From Clitoria ternatea (Eukaryota; Streptophyta; Magnoliopsida; Fabales; Fabaceae), in contig CM075675.1 in NCBI GenBank assembly GCA_037962975.1, positions 32,180,501-32,244,500 of the forward strand: a DNA stretch of 64,000 bases. Direction: 5' to 3'. Under the pieces are notes generated by a model. The model was not told where the DNA came from, did not search any database, and worked only from the letters and a program-made list of their open reading frames with translations. Each line of letters opens with the position of its first letter. Positions within the stretch are counted from its first letter, which is position 1. Both the position numbers and the translations under genes were made by a program. Shown here in pieces: positions 13,090-23,885 of this stretch.

Positions 13090-13107
13090 AAAGTAAAGAG
13101 GGGCAGC
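13090..13107 (+). promoter_or_regulatory. Element A polypurine tract
   Basis: The purine-rich aaagtaaagaggggcagc directly precedes the LTR start TGTGAACACC at 13108. Element B has the near-identical tract at 48030-48047. This is the primer for plus-strand DNA synthesis. Confidence 0.88.
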
Positions 13108-13283
13108 TGTGAACACCATCTCTGAAAATCAGGAGATGATGACATTTTAAAATAAATCCCTCTTCCCCACTTCTCCCTATTTTTCTCAGTGGCCAACTCA
13201 TCTCATTACCATGGTTGGAACATAATGGAAGGGTGCTATTATAAGAACCTATCAGAAAACCAAAACGGGGAGGGAGAGCTATC

Positions 13284-13290
13284 TATAATT
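13284..13290 (+). promoter_or_regulatory. TATA-like box in element A LTR
   Basis: tataatt lies in ggagagctatctataattagag, followed by the C-rich stretch expected of a transcript leader. The start site is inferred; tattataag at 13230-13238 is an alternative. Confidence 0.4.
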
Positions 13291-14842
13291 AGAGAACCCA
13301 AAAATCAAAAATCATCAATTCACAAAACAAAAAACCATTAACAGCAACATCAATTTTTCTTCAACAACCAAAATACCAAAAAATCAAATAACAATAAAAA
13401 GCAAAAGAATAAGAAGGTCACTGCTGTCTCCTTCCACGCGAACCAGCTCAGCCCCGCCACCCATAAGTCGGTCGTCTTCCTCGTGAAACCGGCACGCACC
13501 AACGGTGACCAGACCCCCTCCGGCCTCCTTCGAGCTCTGCGACACCAAGCTCCCCCCACCGTGACAGGCCTGCCACCACCGGACTCCCTGCAGCGGTCCG
13601 TGCCCCACCGCGCCACCAACCAGAACCATTCCTTTCCCTCTCAGTTTCTCCCGCTCTCTCCGTCACTCCTAGTTTCTCCCCCTCCGAGTCCAGCTTCCGA
13701 CGAGCCCTGCACAACCAGCACCAACCCAGCTGAGCTCCTCTACCGTCGATCGTTTCCCCCTCTCTTCGGTTTTTCTCTCATCCGTCTCAACTCTCTCTTC
13801 TTTCTCTCTCTATTTCACTCTCCCCCTCCTAAAACCGACTGCCGCCTCCCCCTTTCTATTTCTCATTCCCTCTCTTTTCTTTTTCTTTACTAGAATTTAG
13901 GTTTTTTAGTTTAGACCTCAAATAGTGAGGCCTATTACTATAACTCCCTCCTCTCTTTTTTTTTGTAGTTCTGGGCCCTTAAGGCCCATTTCATTATTAT
14001 TATTTCCAAATATTAAAAATAGTTTTTCTTTAAACAAATAAATAATCTAAATATCTTTTGAAGATGCACAAATAAATTTTAGGCCAAACTAGAAGTGAAG
14101 AATCCTAAATTTTAAGATGTAGTGCCTATGGAGTAGATAAATAATATATATTTATTTTAGATCTAAATAGCCTTTAGAATGAATAAAGGGTCCTTTTAAA
14201 AGGAAGAAAATAAAATATTAGATTTAGGTACCTCTTTGTGATAAATTCAAAAATAGGAATTTTAAAAATTCAAATATCTTTCCTAAAATAACATTAAAGG
14301 GTTTCTTTAATTTGTGATAAGCTTTAAAAATAAAACAGATTATAATCTAAATATTTTCTTATATAAAGTGAAAATCAAATCAAATCAAATCAAATCAAAA
14401 TATCTTTTCTAAAATAAGGGTACAATCAGTTTCTAATAAGCTTAAAAAAAATAGATTCTATAAAAATGTATCTTTTACGAAAAGTAAATAGTCTTTATTC
14501 CAAGATCTTATAAATAATGTCGTGTGAAATTACTTTTGCCTACATTCACGATATAAGACTTCGAAGGTTTATGCACGTGCGATGTACTTCGCCTTGTACT
14601 TTTCCTTCCTCATTTTTCTACTAATTAATTAAAAATAATTTAAATAATTTTAAAATGGTATTTTCTCAAGTTAATTTTTCAAAGAACTACGTAACCCCGA
14701 TTTCTCGAAAGCTCGAGAATACGTAGGAGCGGGAATCAATTCCTGTCGGGCCCACTTTCTTTTGTTTAATTTCTATGTTTCTGTTATTATCTCAGTTTAT
14801 TTTATCTGTTTAATATTTTATTTAAATAGTAATTTGCTTAAA

Positions 14843-15369
14843 ACGAGGTTAATTTAGACGCAACGTCTTGTTAACCTCGTGTTTTTAGTATTTTATTTAA
14901 AAATGATAATCTATTTAAAACGAGGTTAATTTAGACGTGACGTTTTGTTAATCTCACATTTTTAACATTTCATTTAAAATAGTAATTTCTTTGAAATGAG
15001 GTTAATTTAGATACGACGTCTTGTTAATCTCATATTTTTAATATTTTATTTAAAATAGTAATTTCTTTAAAATGAGGTTAATTTAGACGTGACGTCTTGT
15101 TAATCTCATACTTTTAATATTTTATTTAAAATGGTATTTCCTTTAAAATGAGGTTAATTTAGACGTGATGTCTTGTTAATCTCGTGTTTCTAATATCTTA
15201 TTTAAAATAGTATTCCTTAAAAATGAGGTTAATTTGGACAAGATGTCCTGTTAATCTTCAGTTTTGTTAATCAACTTCATTCTACTCCATCTTATTTAAT
15301 TTTATTGTAATCTTTGAATCATTTATGTATAAATTAAGGTTAATTTAGACGGGACGTCCTGTTAATCTT
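14843..15369 (+). repeat. Tandem array of covarying hairpins in element A LTR (7 copies)
   Basis: Copies lie at 14843-14880, 14921-14956, 14997-15032, 15073-15108, 15149-15184, 15224-15260 and 15336-15369, mostly 75 bp apart, separated by AT-rich DNA. Each is two nested stems. Copy 1 has outer arms ACGAGGTTAA/TTAACCTCGT, a constant internal loop TTT on the left and TG on the right, and inner stem AGACG-caa-CGTCT. Copy 6 has the inner stem GGACA-aga-TGTCC, changed on both sides. The centre often contains TGACGTC, a bZIP-type motif. Role unknown. Confidence 0.85.
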
Positions 15370-15752
15370 TCTTACTATCACTGTTTGGTCAAATTTCTTA
15401 CTGTCACTGTTTTGTCTGTTTTGTCTCTTTGTGTCTGCTTTGTCATTTTATGTGTTTCTTTTTCTACAAGAAGTTCAAAAAATAATTTCTAGGCTACTTA
15501 TAATGCGCGCTATCAGTTTGAGGTAACCGTTTTATGACGGACAGTTGTGAGGTGCTAACACCTTCCTCACCTGTAATTCGACTCCCGAACTTAGAATTTC
15601 ACTTTCATGACCAATGCTTTAACGAAAGGTTTTTCCGATATATTATCCTTAAAAATATTGGTGGCGACTCCCTGATTTCTTTTCGAAAGGATATCAAAAC
15701 ACGTTTTATTTTTTCGAGGGTCGGCCATCCCGCCGCGATCCCGGTCGTGACA

Positions 15753-16013
15753 GTTGGCCCATTCTATATGCCCAGTGAGAGGTTCCTGCTCTCATCTGTG
15801 GTTGTTTATATTATCACTATCCCATTAGGTGATTATTACACAGAGTCAGTAACACACTGGACATAAGGCACTTAGATTAAGAGTAGTACACGCTCACTAT
15901 TAAGATTCATGGATCGTTTGTCTTTAGGTACGTCTTCAATCAAAACTTTGTTGACATGATGTGTGTTAAAATTGTGTTATGAATTGTATGTTCATCATAA
16001 GAATTTTTCTTCA
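15753..16013 (+). repeat. Copia 5' LTR, 3' part only (261 bp)
   Basis: It matches 21954-22214 along its whole length without indels and ends gaatttttcttca, followed after two bases by the PBS. The missing 158 bp (equivalent to 21796-21953) should lie upstream of element A if A inserted here. Confidence 0.93.
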
Positions 16014-16015
16014 AT

Positions 16016-16028
16016 TGGTATTAGAGCC
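16016..16028 (+). promoter_or_regulatory. Copia primer-binding site (tRNA-Met type)
   Basis: tggtattagagcc lies 2 bp after the LTR. It differs by one base from the usual plant copia PBS tggtatcagagc, complementary to initiator tRNA-Met. Confidence 0.88.
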
Positions 16029-17404
16029 TCGTTTAACACGTATCATGAATGTTAAAAATTAATTGTAAAAAATTTTGTTTCCCATATTTTTCCATGTTGC
16101 GTTTCAGTTTCTGGTTTTTTGAATGAATCCTTGTTCATGGATTTGTTTTTTCCGTTGGGCATAATATGATGATCTCACGTTCCTTATCTTTAGCAATTGG
16201 CTGTTAGCGCAAGAAAAGGGAACAAAATGAATAATTGGATAACTACTAAAATATAGCATTAAGTAAAGTGTTATGTGTACCTGTTAACATTATCTATTAT
16301 GTGAATTAATATAATATATAATATTTGTTAATATTATCTATCTATTAACATTAATATAATATATAATATGTGTTAAAATTATATATTACGTAACACTTAT
16401 TGTTATATATTATATGCGTTACCTATATATTATATATTATATGTTATTAATATCATATGCGTTAATTGATTGATATCATATATTGCTTTAGCGTGCCACT
16501 GTTAATTGATTGATATCATATATTGTCTTAGCGTACCACTATATATATATATATATGTTAACATTAAAGCTTGTTACATTCTATATGCGTTTTTTCATTT
16601 CAAATTTTATACATGTTGTTGTAATTTTATACATGTTGCCGTTAAACGCGCCATCATATAATATATTGCTGCAACGTGCCATGATTGTTTGGAATCATAT
16701 GTACATGCTTATAATTCAAAATACATGCAGTTACTTTTCAAAAATAAAATAAAATAAAAATTAATATGTGGTTATATTTTAAATTTTCAATTGATATTGT
16801 TTCGTTTTGCGTGCCAATATATATCTGTTAACATGTTGTTAACGTTAGTATTCTGTGTTAGTTATATATTATATCAATATCATATGCCTTAATTAATTAA
16901 TATCATATATATTAATTCTATGTGTAATATTATAACGAATTATCTTATATAATTCTATGTGGCAGTATACAATTTTAAATTGTATGATTTCAATTCTATG
17001 CGGTAAAATATTGATATATAAAATTTTGAATTATTTTGTACAAATGTCATCTCACCTATCGTGAGACCATTTATACAGGACTTGGGAAAATAAAATAAAT
17101 ATATATCTAAATATTATATTACATTAATAATAATTATATGCTATCGATGTGTTATTGTTAATGTGATTTGTTGAATACTATGCACTTGTGTTTTTATTTA
17201 TGTCAATTTTGTACTAATGCCCTATCGGTGTTAGAATTTGGTGACATAAAATTTTATGCATTGTATTTTTTTTTTGTGAATATTTCTTGTTTATTATAAT
17301 CTGGGACCCTTAGGCGAGATTGTAATTAATAAGAAATTTTGTGATGGGCACACTATTTGCATGATCTAATTATGCATGTGGCTTATTTTCATATATCAGT
17401 ATCG
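16029..17404 (+). other. Copia leader, AT-rich, no gene
   Basis: Very AT-rich untranslated leader. It holds a direct repeat of about 44 bp (gttaattgattgatatcata and following, near 16458 and 16501), an (at)n run at 16541-16556, and scattered taatataatatata tracts. Short frames here are chance. Confidence 0.7.
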
Positions 17405-18240
17405 ATGCCCACTTCAGTGAAAACGTTGAACGGGACGAGTTATGAGGATTGGAAGGAGTCTTTGGATTTGTATTTGGCTATGGCCAATATTGACTTAGCT
17501 TTACGGGAAGAAGAGCCAAGTGTTCTTACTGTTGAGTTAACTAATGATCAAAAGGCTTATTGTGCAAAATGGGATCATTCGAATCGAGTGTGTTTGATGG
17601 TGATAAAGTTCACTATAGAGAAGTCAATCAGACAGAGCATTGTTGAAAACGACAACGCTGCAACTTTTTTGAAATCCATTGGAGAGAAATTTAAGACCTT
17701 TGAGAAAGCTGAGAAGAGCCATTATTCCTCCCTCTTTGATCGAGCTAGATATGATGGTGTTAATGGAGTTCGTGAGCACATGCTGAAAATGGTGCACTAT
17801 CGTAACAAACTAAGGGGGATAAAGCTTGAGATTGACGATAGTTACTTGATTTGGAAAATTCTAGAATCATTCCCTTCCCAGTTTGATGTTTGGAGGACTT
17901 CTTATAATACTCAAAACCATGAGTAGACTGTTGATCAGACTATTGCCATTGTTACTCAGGAGAAGGAAGCTATGAAAAAGGGAAAGCCTGGAGTTGTTTA
18001 GTTTGCTGACAAACCTCATAAAAATAAGTTTGTTGATTCTACTTCAAAGTCCAAATCTGTTCACAAAAATCATAATGACAAGAAAACAAAGAAGATGGTT
18101 CCTAATCTTGGTCCCAACAGAAAATTTTTCAAAGGAGAATGCAAGTATTGCAAGAAGTTCAGACATATGATGAAGGATTGCTATATCCTAAAGAAGAAGA
18201 ATCAGAGGGAAGGTACACCTCTTGCTCTAGCTTGTTTTGA
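17405..18240 (+). pseudogene. Copia gag, broken
   Basis: The start MPTSVKTLNGTSYEDWKE is typical of copia Gag (UBN2-like domain, with LNGTSYEDW and later YLIWKILESFPSQFDVW). A CX2CX4HX4C zinc knuckle (CKYCKKFRHMMKDC) lies near 18139-18180. TAG stops at 17924-17926 and 17999-18001 interrupt the frame; both are single-base changes from sense codons. Gag runs into protease without a normal stop in this group. Confidence 0.85.
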
Positions 18241-19980
18241 ATCCAATGTTGTTGATGTTCCTCGTAATACTTAGTGGTTTGATTCGGGCGTAACTATTCA
18301 TGTGGTGAATTCTTTACAGGGGTTCACAAGCCTGAGGAAACCAAGTGATTTTGAATCAAAGATCGTAGTAGGAGATAGAGCTAGAGTCCTTGTTGAAGAT
18401 ATTGGGGTTGTTTCTTTGAGTTTGCCCTCTGGTCATGTTTTGCTTCTGAAAGACGCTGTTTATGTCCCTTCTATTCGTAGAAACCTGATCTCTATTTCGG
18501 TTTTGGATAAATGTGGTTATTCTTTTGTGTTTGGCAATGGCAAATTGGACATCCATTTTGAATCTTCTGTTGTTGGACATGGGATTCTTTGTGATAATCT
18601 TTATATGTTGACTTTTTCTGATATGAGCGTGAATTCTGTTGTTAGGCATAAGCGTGGCAGGGTTGATGAAAACTCTTCCATGTTATGGCATAGGCGCTTG
18701 GGGTATTTTCAAGGCCTCGTATTGAGAAACTCATTAAGCATGAGATTTTACCCAATTTGGACTTCTCTGATTTTGATGCTTGTGTGGCTTGCATTAAAGG
18801 TAAGCTTACTGCTAAACCCAGGAACAAGTCTGGGAGTCGTCGTGATGCCGTGTTAGAGTTGATTCATACTGACAGGTGTGGGCCTATTACACCCACTGCT
18901 ATGGGTGGATATAGGTATTTCATTACATTCATAGATGATTACTCTCGTTTTGGCTGGATAGATCTTCTTTAAGAGAAATCATGTTCCTTGGATGCTTTTA
19001 AATTGTTCAAGGCTGCTGCTGAATTAAAAACTGGCAAGAAGATAAAGTGTGTGCGGTCTGATAGAGGAAAAGAATATTATGGCAGATATAATGAAACCGG
19101 AAGGAATCCAGGACCTTTTGCTAGATACCTCAAAGAATGCGGCATCGAAGCTCAATACACGATGCTAGGTACACCTGAACAAAATAGAGTGGAAGAAAGG
19201 AGAAATCGCACGCTTATAGAGATGGTGAGATCTATGATGGGTCCATCTTGCTTACCTGATTTTCTTTAGGGAGATGCCTTGAGAACCACTGTGTACGTTC
19301 TTAATCAAGTGCCTGGCAAGTCTGTACCAAAAACTCCTTATGAATTGATGACTGGAAAGAAACCAAGTTTGAAACACTTGCGTGTTTGGGGATGTAAGGC
19401 AGAAGTCAGACCCTATAACCCTATGATGAAGAAGCTTGATCTGAAGACTGTTAGTGGCTTCTTCATTGGTTATTGTGTGGGTTCAAGAGGTAGCAGATTC
19501 TATTGTCCTTCTCACTCTACACGAGTAATAAAGTCTGATCATGCAGTATTCTTTGAGGATGATTTGGGTAGTGAGAGCATTGCCTCACTACCAGTTATCT
19601 CTAAAGAAGATAGAGTTGAAGTCCCTGCACCTCAATTTCCTAGTTTGGAAAATGATCCAACTCTTTTCATACCTAATAATGAACATGTTCCTATTACCGA
19701 TGAGATTGTGACAGCATCTACGACAACTTATCAAGATCCTGATATTGTGATTGACCATGCCCCTTTAAATGATGAAATTGCACCTGCACCTGTTATTGTT
19801 GAGGCTGTGGTGAGAAGATCTCAAAGAACACATAAGTCATCCATACTGGATGATTATATTGTGTATCTTCAGGAACATGAGTTTGATATCTGTAGTGATA
19901 ATGACCCTATTAGTTTTGAACAAGCTATCTCTAGCTCTCATGCTTCTGAATGGGTGAAAGCCATGCATGACGAGTTAGCC
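18241..19980 (+). pseudogene. Copia protease and integrase, broken
   Basis: The protease is marked by WFDSG (18274-18288), a copia form of the DSG active site, and by the later VYVPSIRRNLISI. Integrase follows: a zinc-binding segment (LWHRRLG, then CVACIKGK), first catalytic Asp in LIHTDRCGP, second in VRSDRGKEY, and a Glu in the region NRVEERRNR. Breaks: TAG at 18272-18274 before WFDSG, a frameshift near 18700-18760, TAA at 18970-18972 and TAG at 19267-19269. The chromodomain-free C-terminus and Ser/Pro/Thr-rich linker (19560-19860) lead into RT. Confidence 0.87.
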
Positions 19981-21443
19981 TCTATGTCTCACAATAATGT
20001 TTGGGAGCTTGTTTCTTGCCTCCTGGTTGCAAACCAGTTGGCTGCAAATGGGTTTTCAAAACCAAGCATAAACCATCTGGCGAAGTTGAAAGATACAAAG
20101 CTAGATTGGTGGCAAAAGGGTACAGTCAGAGAAAAGGCATTGATTTTAAAGAAACTTTCTCGTCGGTCTCCACAAAGGGTTCTTTTCGAGTTGTTATGGC
20201 TATGGTGGCTCATTTTGATCTGGAATTGCACCAGATAGATGTCAAAATAGCTTTTCTAAATGGTGATCTTGTTGAAGATGTCTACATGGTTCAACCTGAT
20301 GGCTTTGCTGAAAAGGGCAAAGAAAATTTAGTTTGCAGGTTGAAGAAATCCCTTTATGGTTTGAAACAGGCTTCTAGACAATGGTACTTAAAATTTGACC
20401 AAGTGGTCACTTCTTTTGGCTTCAAGGAAAATGCCTTAGATCAGTACATTTACCTGAAGATGAGTGGGAGCAATTTTATCATCCTTTTTTTATATGTTAA
20501 TGATATTCTTCTTGCTAGCAGCTGCATTGATGTTTTGAATGAGACAAAGAAAATGTTGAGTATCCATTTTGATATGAAGGACCTTGGTGATGCTTCTATT
20601 GTCTTGGGCATCCAGATATGTCGTGATAGGTCTCGTGGTACTCTTGGATTGTCTCAGAAAGGGTACATTGATAGAATTCTCAGAAGGTTTAATATGTACT
20701 CTTGCTCCCCATGTGCCGCACCTGTTCAAAAGGGTGAGAAACTCTCTAATTCTCAGTGTCCTCAAAACGACAAAGAGTTATTTGAAATGGAGAAAGTTCC
20801 ATACGCTTCCGCTGTTGGGAGCTTGATGTATGCTTAAGTCTGCACTCGTCCCGATATTGCTTTCGCTGTTAATGCTTTGGGCAGATACTTGAGCAACCCT
20901 GGTTTGGGTCATTGGAAAGCTGTGAAGAAGGTCTTGATATATTTACAGGGAACTAAAGATTATATGTTGACCGATGCAAAGTCTGATCAACTTGAAGTCA
21001 TAGGTTATTCAGATTCTGATTTTGCAGGTTGCCCTGATGACCATAAGTCTACTTCAGGCTTCATTTTTATGATGGCAAGAGGAGCTGTATCCTGGAAGAG
21101 TATTAAACAGACAATCATAGCTACTTCTACTATAGAGGCAGAGTATGTTGCTTGCTATGAGGCTACCCGCCAAGCTATGTGGCTAAAGAATTTGATTTCT
21201 GGCTTCCGCATTGTTGAAAGTAGTTCTAGGCCACTTATAATTTATTGCGACAATACTGCTGTCGTACTTCTCTCTCAAAATAATAAGAGCTCTACTCGTT
21301 TGAAGCACTTTGATATGAAGTACTTGTTTGTTAGAGAGAAACTACTTGAGTTTCAGACTCGAATTGAGCACATTGCTACTCAAAGCATGTTGGCAGATCC
21401 ACTAACCAAAGGCTTGACCGTTGGAGTTTTTAGAATCATTTAA
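19981..21443 (+). pseudogene. Copia reverse transcriptase and RNase H, broken
   Basis: RT motifs are present: GCKWVFKTK near 20046, ARLVAKGYSQ, DVKIAFLNGDL and SLYGLKQASRQWY. The active-site box reads YVNDI where YVDDI is expected, so one catalytic Asp is lost. RNase H follows (SDSDFAGCPDDHKSTSGF, then EAEYVACYEATRQAMWLK and HFDMKYLFVRE). The RT enters in another frame near 20000-20015 and a TAA at 20835-20837 splits RT from RNase H. The frame ends at 21441-21443. Confidence 0.9.
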
Positions 21444-21795
21444 CCCATATGGGTTTAGTCAAGTCTTTTGATATTTTGGATTAGTGGGAGTTTTATTTTG
21501 TAATCTGTTTATTGAAACTAGTTTTCTGTTTTGGATATGTTATTATTGATGTCATTTTATTGACATATCTTTTGTTGCATTTTGGATGCTTGGAACATGT
21601 GGAAATGAAATTCATATTTCCTTATCTATACCGTGACTAAAATATAAACTATTGTAGTGTATAATGTATATCTCTATCGGATATGATTGTATGCTATTGT
21701 GAAATTATTATATTTCTTGGTGATAATTAATAACTTGTCATAATAATATAGATTTTATACTTAATAATTTAATAATGTTATCCAAGTGGGAGAAA
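21444..21795 (+). other. Copia 3' untranslated stretch and polypurine tract
   Basis: AT-rich, no gene. The polypurine tract is tccaagtgggagaaa at 21781-21795, directly before the LTR start TGTTAG. Confidence 0.85.
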
Positions 21796-22214
21796 TGTTA
21801 GATTTTCTTATTAATATATTATTATATTAATTTGATGGATTAGCATCATTAAATCATTATATCTATATTGTGTTGATTAATTATATGATATGTAAATATT
21901 ATGTATATAGATAGATTTAGCTATTGGGCTTTTGTTTGGATGGACCGTGATGGGTTGACTCATTCTATGTGCCTAGTGAGAGGTTCCTACTCTCATCTAT
22001 GGTTGCCTATATAATCACTATCCCATTAGGTGATTATTACACAGAGTCAGTAACACACTGGACATAAGGCACTCAGATTAAGAGTAGTACACGCTCACTA
22101 TTAGGATTCATGGATCGCTTGTCTTCAGGTACGTCTTCAATCAAAACTTTGTTGACATGATGTGTGTTAAAATTGTGTTATGAATTGTATGTTCATCATA
22201 AGAATTTTTCTTCA
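21796..22214 (+). repeat. Copia 3' LTR, complete (419 bp)
   Basis: It starts TGTTAGATTTTC after the polypurine tract and ends TTTTTCTTCA. The matching boundary at 16013 confirms the 3' end. The next bases, taaag (22215-22219), would be one copy of the target-site duplication; its partner lies upstream of element A. Confidence 0.93.
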
Positions 22215-23359
22215 TAAAGGACATATAATATTTTAATTATGTAAAAAATAAAGTTGTCATAAAAAATGGTAAAAATGATAACTAAACAATTAAGTAAGAA
22301 ACTTATAAGTTTCCTCAAGTAGCTTTCCATCAACTAGAAACTTTTAGCTTTTTAAAAATTATATGCTCTTTATTTTTTACTTTCACCAAATAGCTCTAGT
22401 AGCTTTTAAAAAACCATAAGTTACTCAAATAATGACACTCATTATGATTGTGATATTCTATTAAAATAATGTTAAAATTATACTTGCGGGTGTCTTATGT
22501 TTTAAGTTTTATTAAGGTGGATCTAATTTATGTTACATCATTATTATCGTGACTTTGAAAGAACTATGATTTATGATGATTAAAATTACATTTTTTAACC
22601 ATTTAAAACCGCCATAAATTACGAAACACATTTTGAGAATTGTTGTCTTTTGTAACATTTTGAATTTAATTATTGGGTAACTTTATTTATCAAATAATTA
22701 AATTAAAACAGTTATGTTAAATTTTTAAAATTGACTGGGATACGCTTCGGGTAACCAAAAGATACCTAATTGGTTCTAGAAAGTGACCAAACAAACTAAA
22801 AAACTAAATTACCTTTAATGATAATGATTTCCTTAATTGCCTAATGCCTCCACATTTATTTTTCCTTTTCCCTTGCATGTCCTGTACGTGTTGCTAAGGA
22901 AGGAAAGCAAAATGCAATACACTTTCCTTTGCTTCCACGTTCCCATATCCTTTTTTTTAATTTTTAATTTCTTTCTTTTTTCTGTTGTTATACAAGCAGC
23001 AGGTAACCCATTATTATTTTTTTATTCTCTAACTTTCACTCTTGCCAAACCACGATCCCCTCTTAGCATGTTCTCTTTCTCCTCTTTAATTTTCTTCTTT
23101 TCTTAAAAAAAAGAGAGCAAGCATCAGACCCCCATTATTCACGTCCCTATTTCATTTGTTTTATATGTGACCCTTTTCTTTTTAATTTTCATTTCTTGTC
23201 TTTCAATTTCATTCTCCCTGTTCCAATTCTCACCTGCTAGAGAAAGAAATCAAGGAGCGTTTCGAGCTTGGAAATCAAGAATTCCAAGTAGGGGAGCATT
23301 ATGTCTTAAATGTAGAAATTATGAATGGATAGGGGTATATATATTTATTTATATTGATG
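22215..23359 (+). other. AT-rich spacer, no gene recognised
   Basis: No frame here resembles a protein. The first 600 bp are AT-rich. From about 22840 to 23230 the plus strand is pyrimidine-rich (tttccttttcccttgc and similar). This could be an old LTR leader or host promoter DNA. Before element B the sequence becomes tatatatatttatttatattgatg. Confidence 0.5.
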
Positions 23360-23364
23360 AATGT
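23360..23364. repeat. Target-site duplication of element B, left copy (aatgt)
   Basis: aatgt stands directly before the LTR start at 23365. The same aatgt stands directly after the 3' LTR end at 51354-51358. Together they prove that 23365-51353 is one insertion. Confidence 0.92.
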
Positions 23365-23885
23365 TGTGAACACCTATTTTGGTCTGGTCAATTTTCACCA
23401 AAAATGAGGAATTTTTATCACTATCTTAGGCTCTGATTGATATCCATAAGTGAAAAGAGTTCCTCAAAAAAAAAAAGACTCGGAAATGATTATTTCCGAG
23501 TGAAAGGACTCGGAATGATCATTTCCGAGTAAGTCCGAGTGGGACGTGGTCGAATGTTAAGTCTCTAAATAAGGAGTCTCCAAGTGGGCCTCAAGTGTCA
23601 AGAAATTTCCAAATAAAGAAGAAGCTTCAAGAAAAGACACAAGGAAAGACGTTCCGAGCAAAGTCAGACTATCTGAGTGGTCAGCTCGCCAAAATTCTGA
23701 GTGAGAAAAAGCCCGGTTCTGAGTGAAAATGTCCAAATCCCAAGTTCTGAGTGAAAAGAAGGCCGGTTCCGAGTGAAAATATCCGAGCTCCAAAATCCTG
23801 AGCGAGAAGAAGCCTGGTTCCAAGTGAAAATGTCCAAATTCCAAGTTCTGAGTGAAAAGAAGGCCGGTTTCGAGTGAAAATGTCG

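Larger units (their letters stand above)
1..15752 (+). mobile_element. Element A: Tat/Ogre-type Ty3/gypsy LTR retrotransposon, 5' end outside window
   Basis: The window opens inside the element's leader: the first bases match element B's leader near 29750, about 300 bp downstream of B's primer-binding site, so the 5' LTR and PBS lie upstream. The order is leader, ORF1, gag, protease, intron, RT, RNase H, second (archaeal-type) RNase H, integrase, repeat-rich 3' region, polypurine tract and 3' LTR. The second RNase H, the ORF upstream of gag and the intron before pol are hallmarks of the Tat lineage, Ogre in particular. Stops or frameshifts break every reading frame, so the copy cannot act alone. 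It ends in GACA at 15752, directly against a truncated copia LTR. Confidence 0.93.
13108..15752 (+). repeat. Element A 3' LTR (2645 bp)
   Basis: It starts TGTGAACACC after the polypurine tract and ends CGGTCGTGACA. Both ends match element B's LTRs. It contains a TATA-like box, a pyrimidine-rich leader (13430-13890), an AT-rich middle with an (aaatc)n run at 14370-14400, and a conserved hairpin block ending in gtcgggccc (14687-14752). A seven-copy hairpin array follows (14843-15369), then a U5 block with the hairpin GTGAGG...CCTCAC (15547-15570) and a PBS-like tggcgactcc (15662-15671). Apart from the ends and these blocks it differs strongly from B's LTR, so A and B are related subfamilies and not the same family. 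Confidence 0.9.
15753..22214 (+). mobile_element. Ty1/copia LTR retrotransposon, 5' LTR truncated
   Basis: It has LTRs, a tRNA-Met type PBS, gag-protease-integrase-RT-RNase H in copia order, a polypurine tract and a complete 3' LTR. The 5' LTR begins exactly where element A ends and lacks the first 158 bp of the 3' LTR. Over the shared 261 bp the two LTRs have no length change and about a dozen differences, so this is an old insertion. The coding region has several stops, two frameshifts and a changed RT active site. Confidence 0.93.

Noticed and set aside
13483..13893. Ser/Pro/Leu-rich frame of 136 codons
   Set aside because: It lies in the pyrimidine-rich leader of element A's LTR; composition explains it.
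22837..23436. Two hydrophobic frames of 89 codons as a host membrane protein
   Set aside because: T/C-rich sequence gives Phe/Leu/Ser-rich translations by chance. The second frame runs into element B's LTR.
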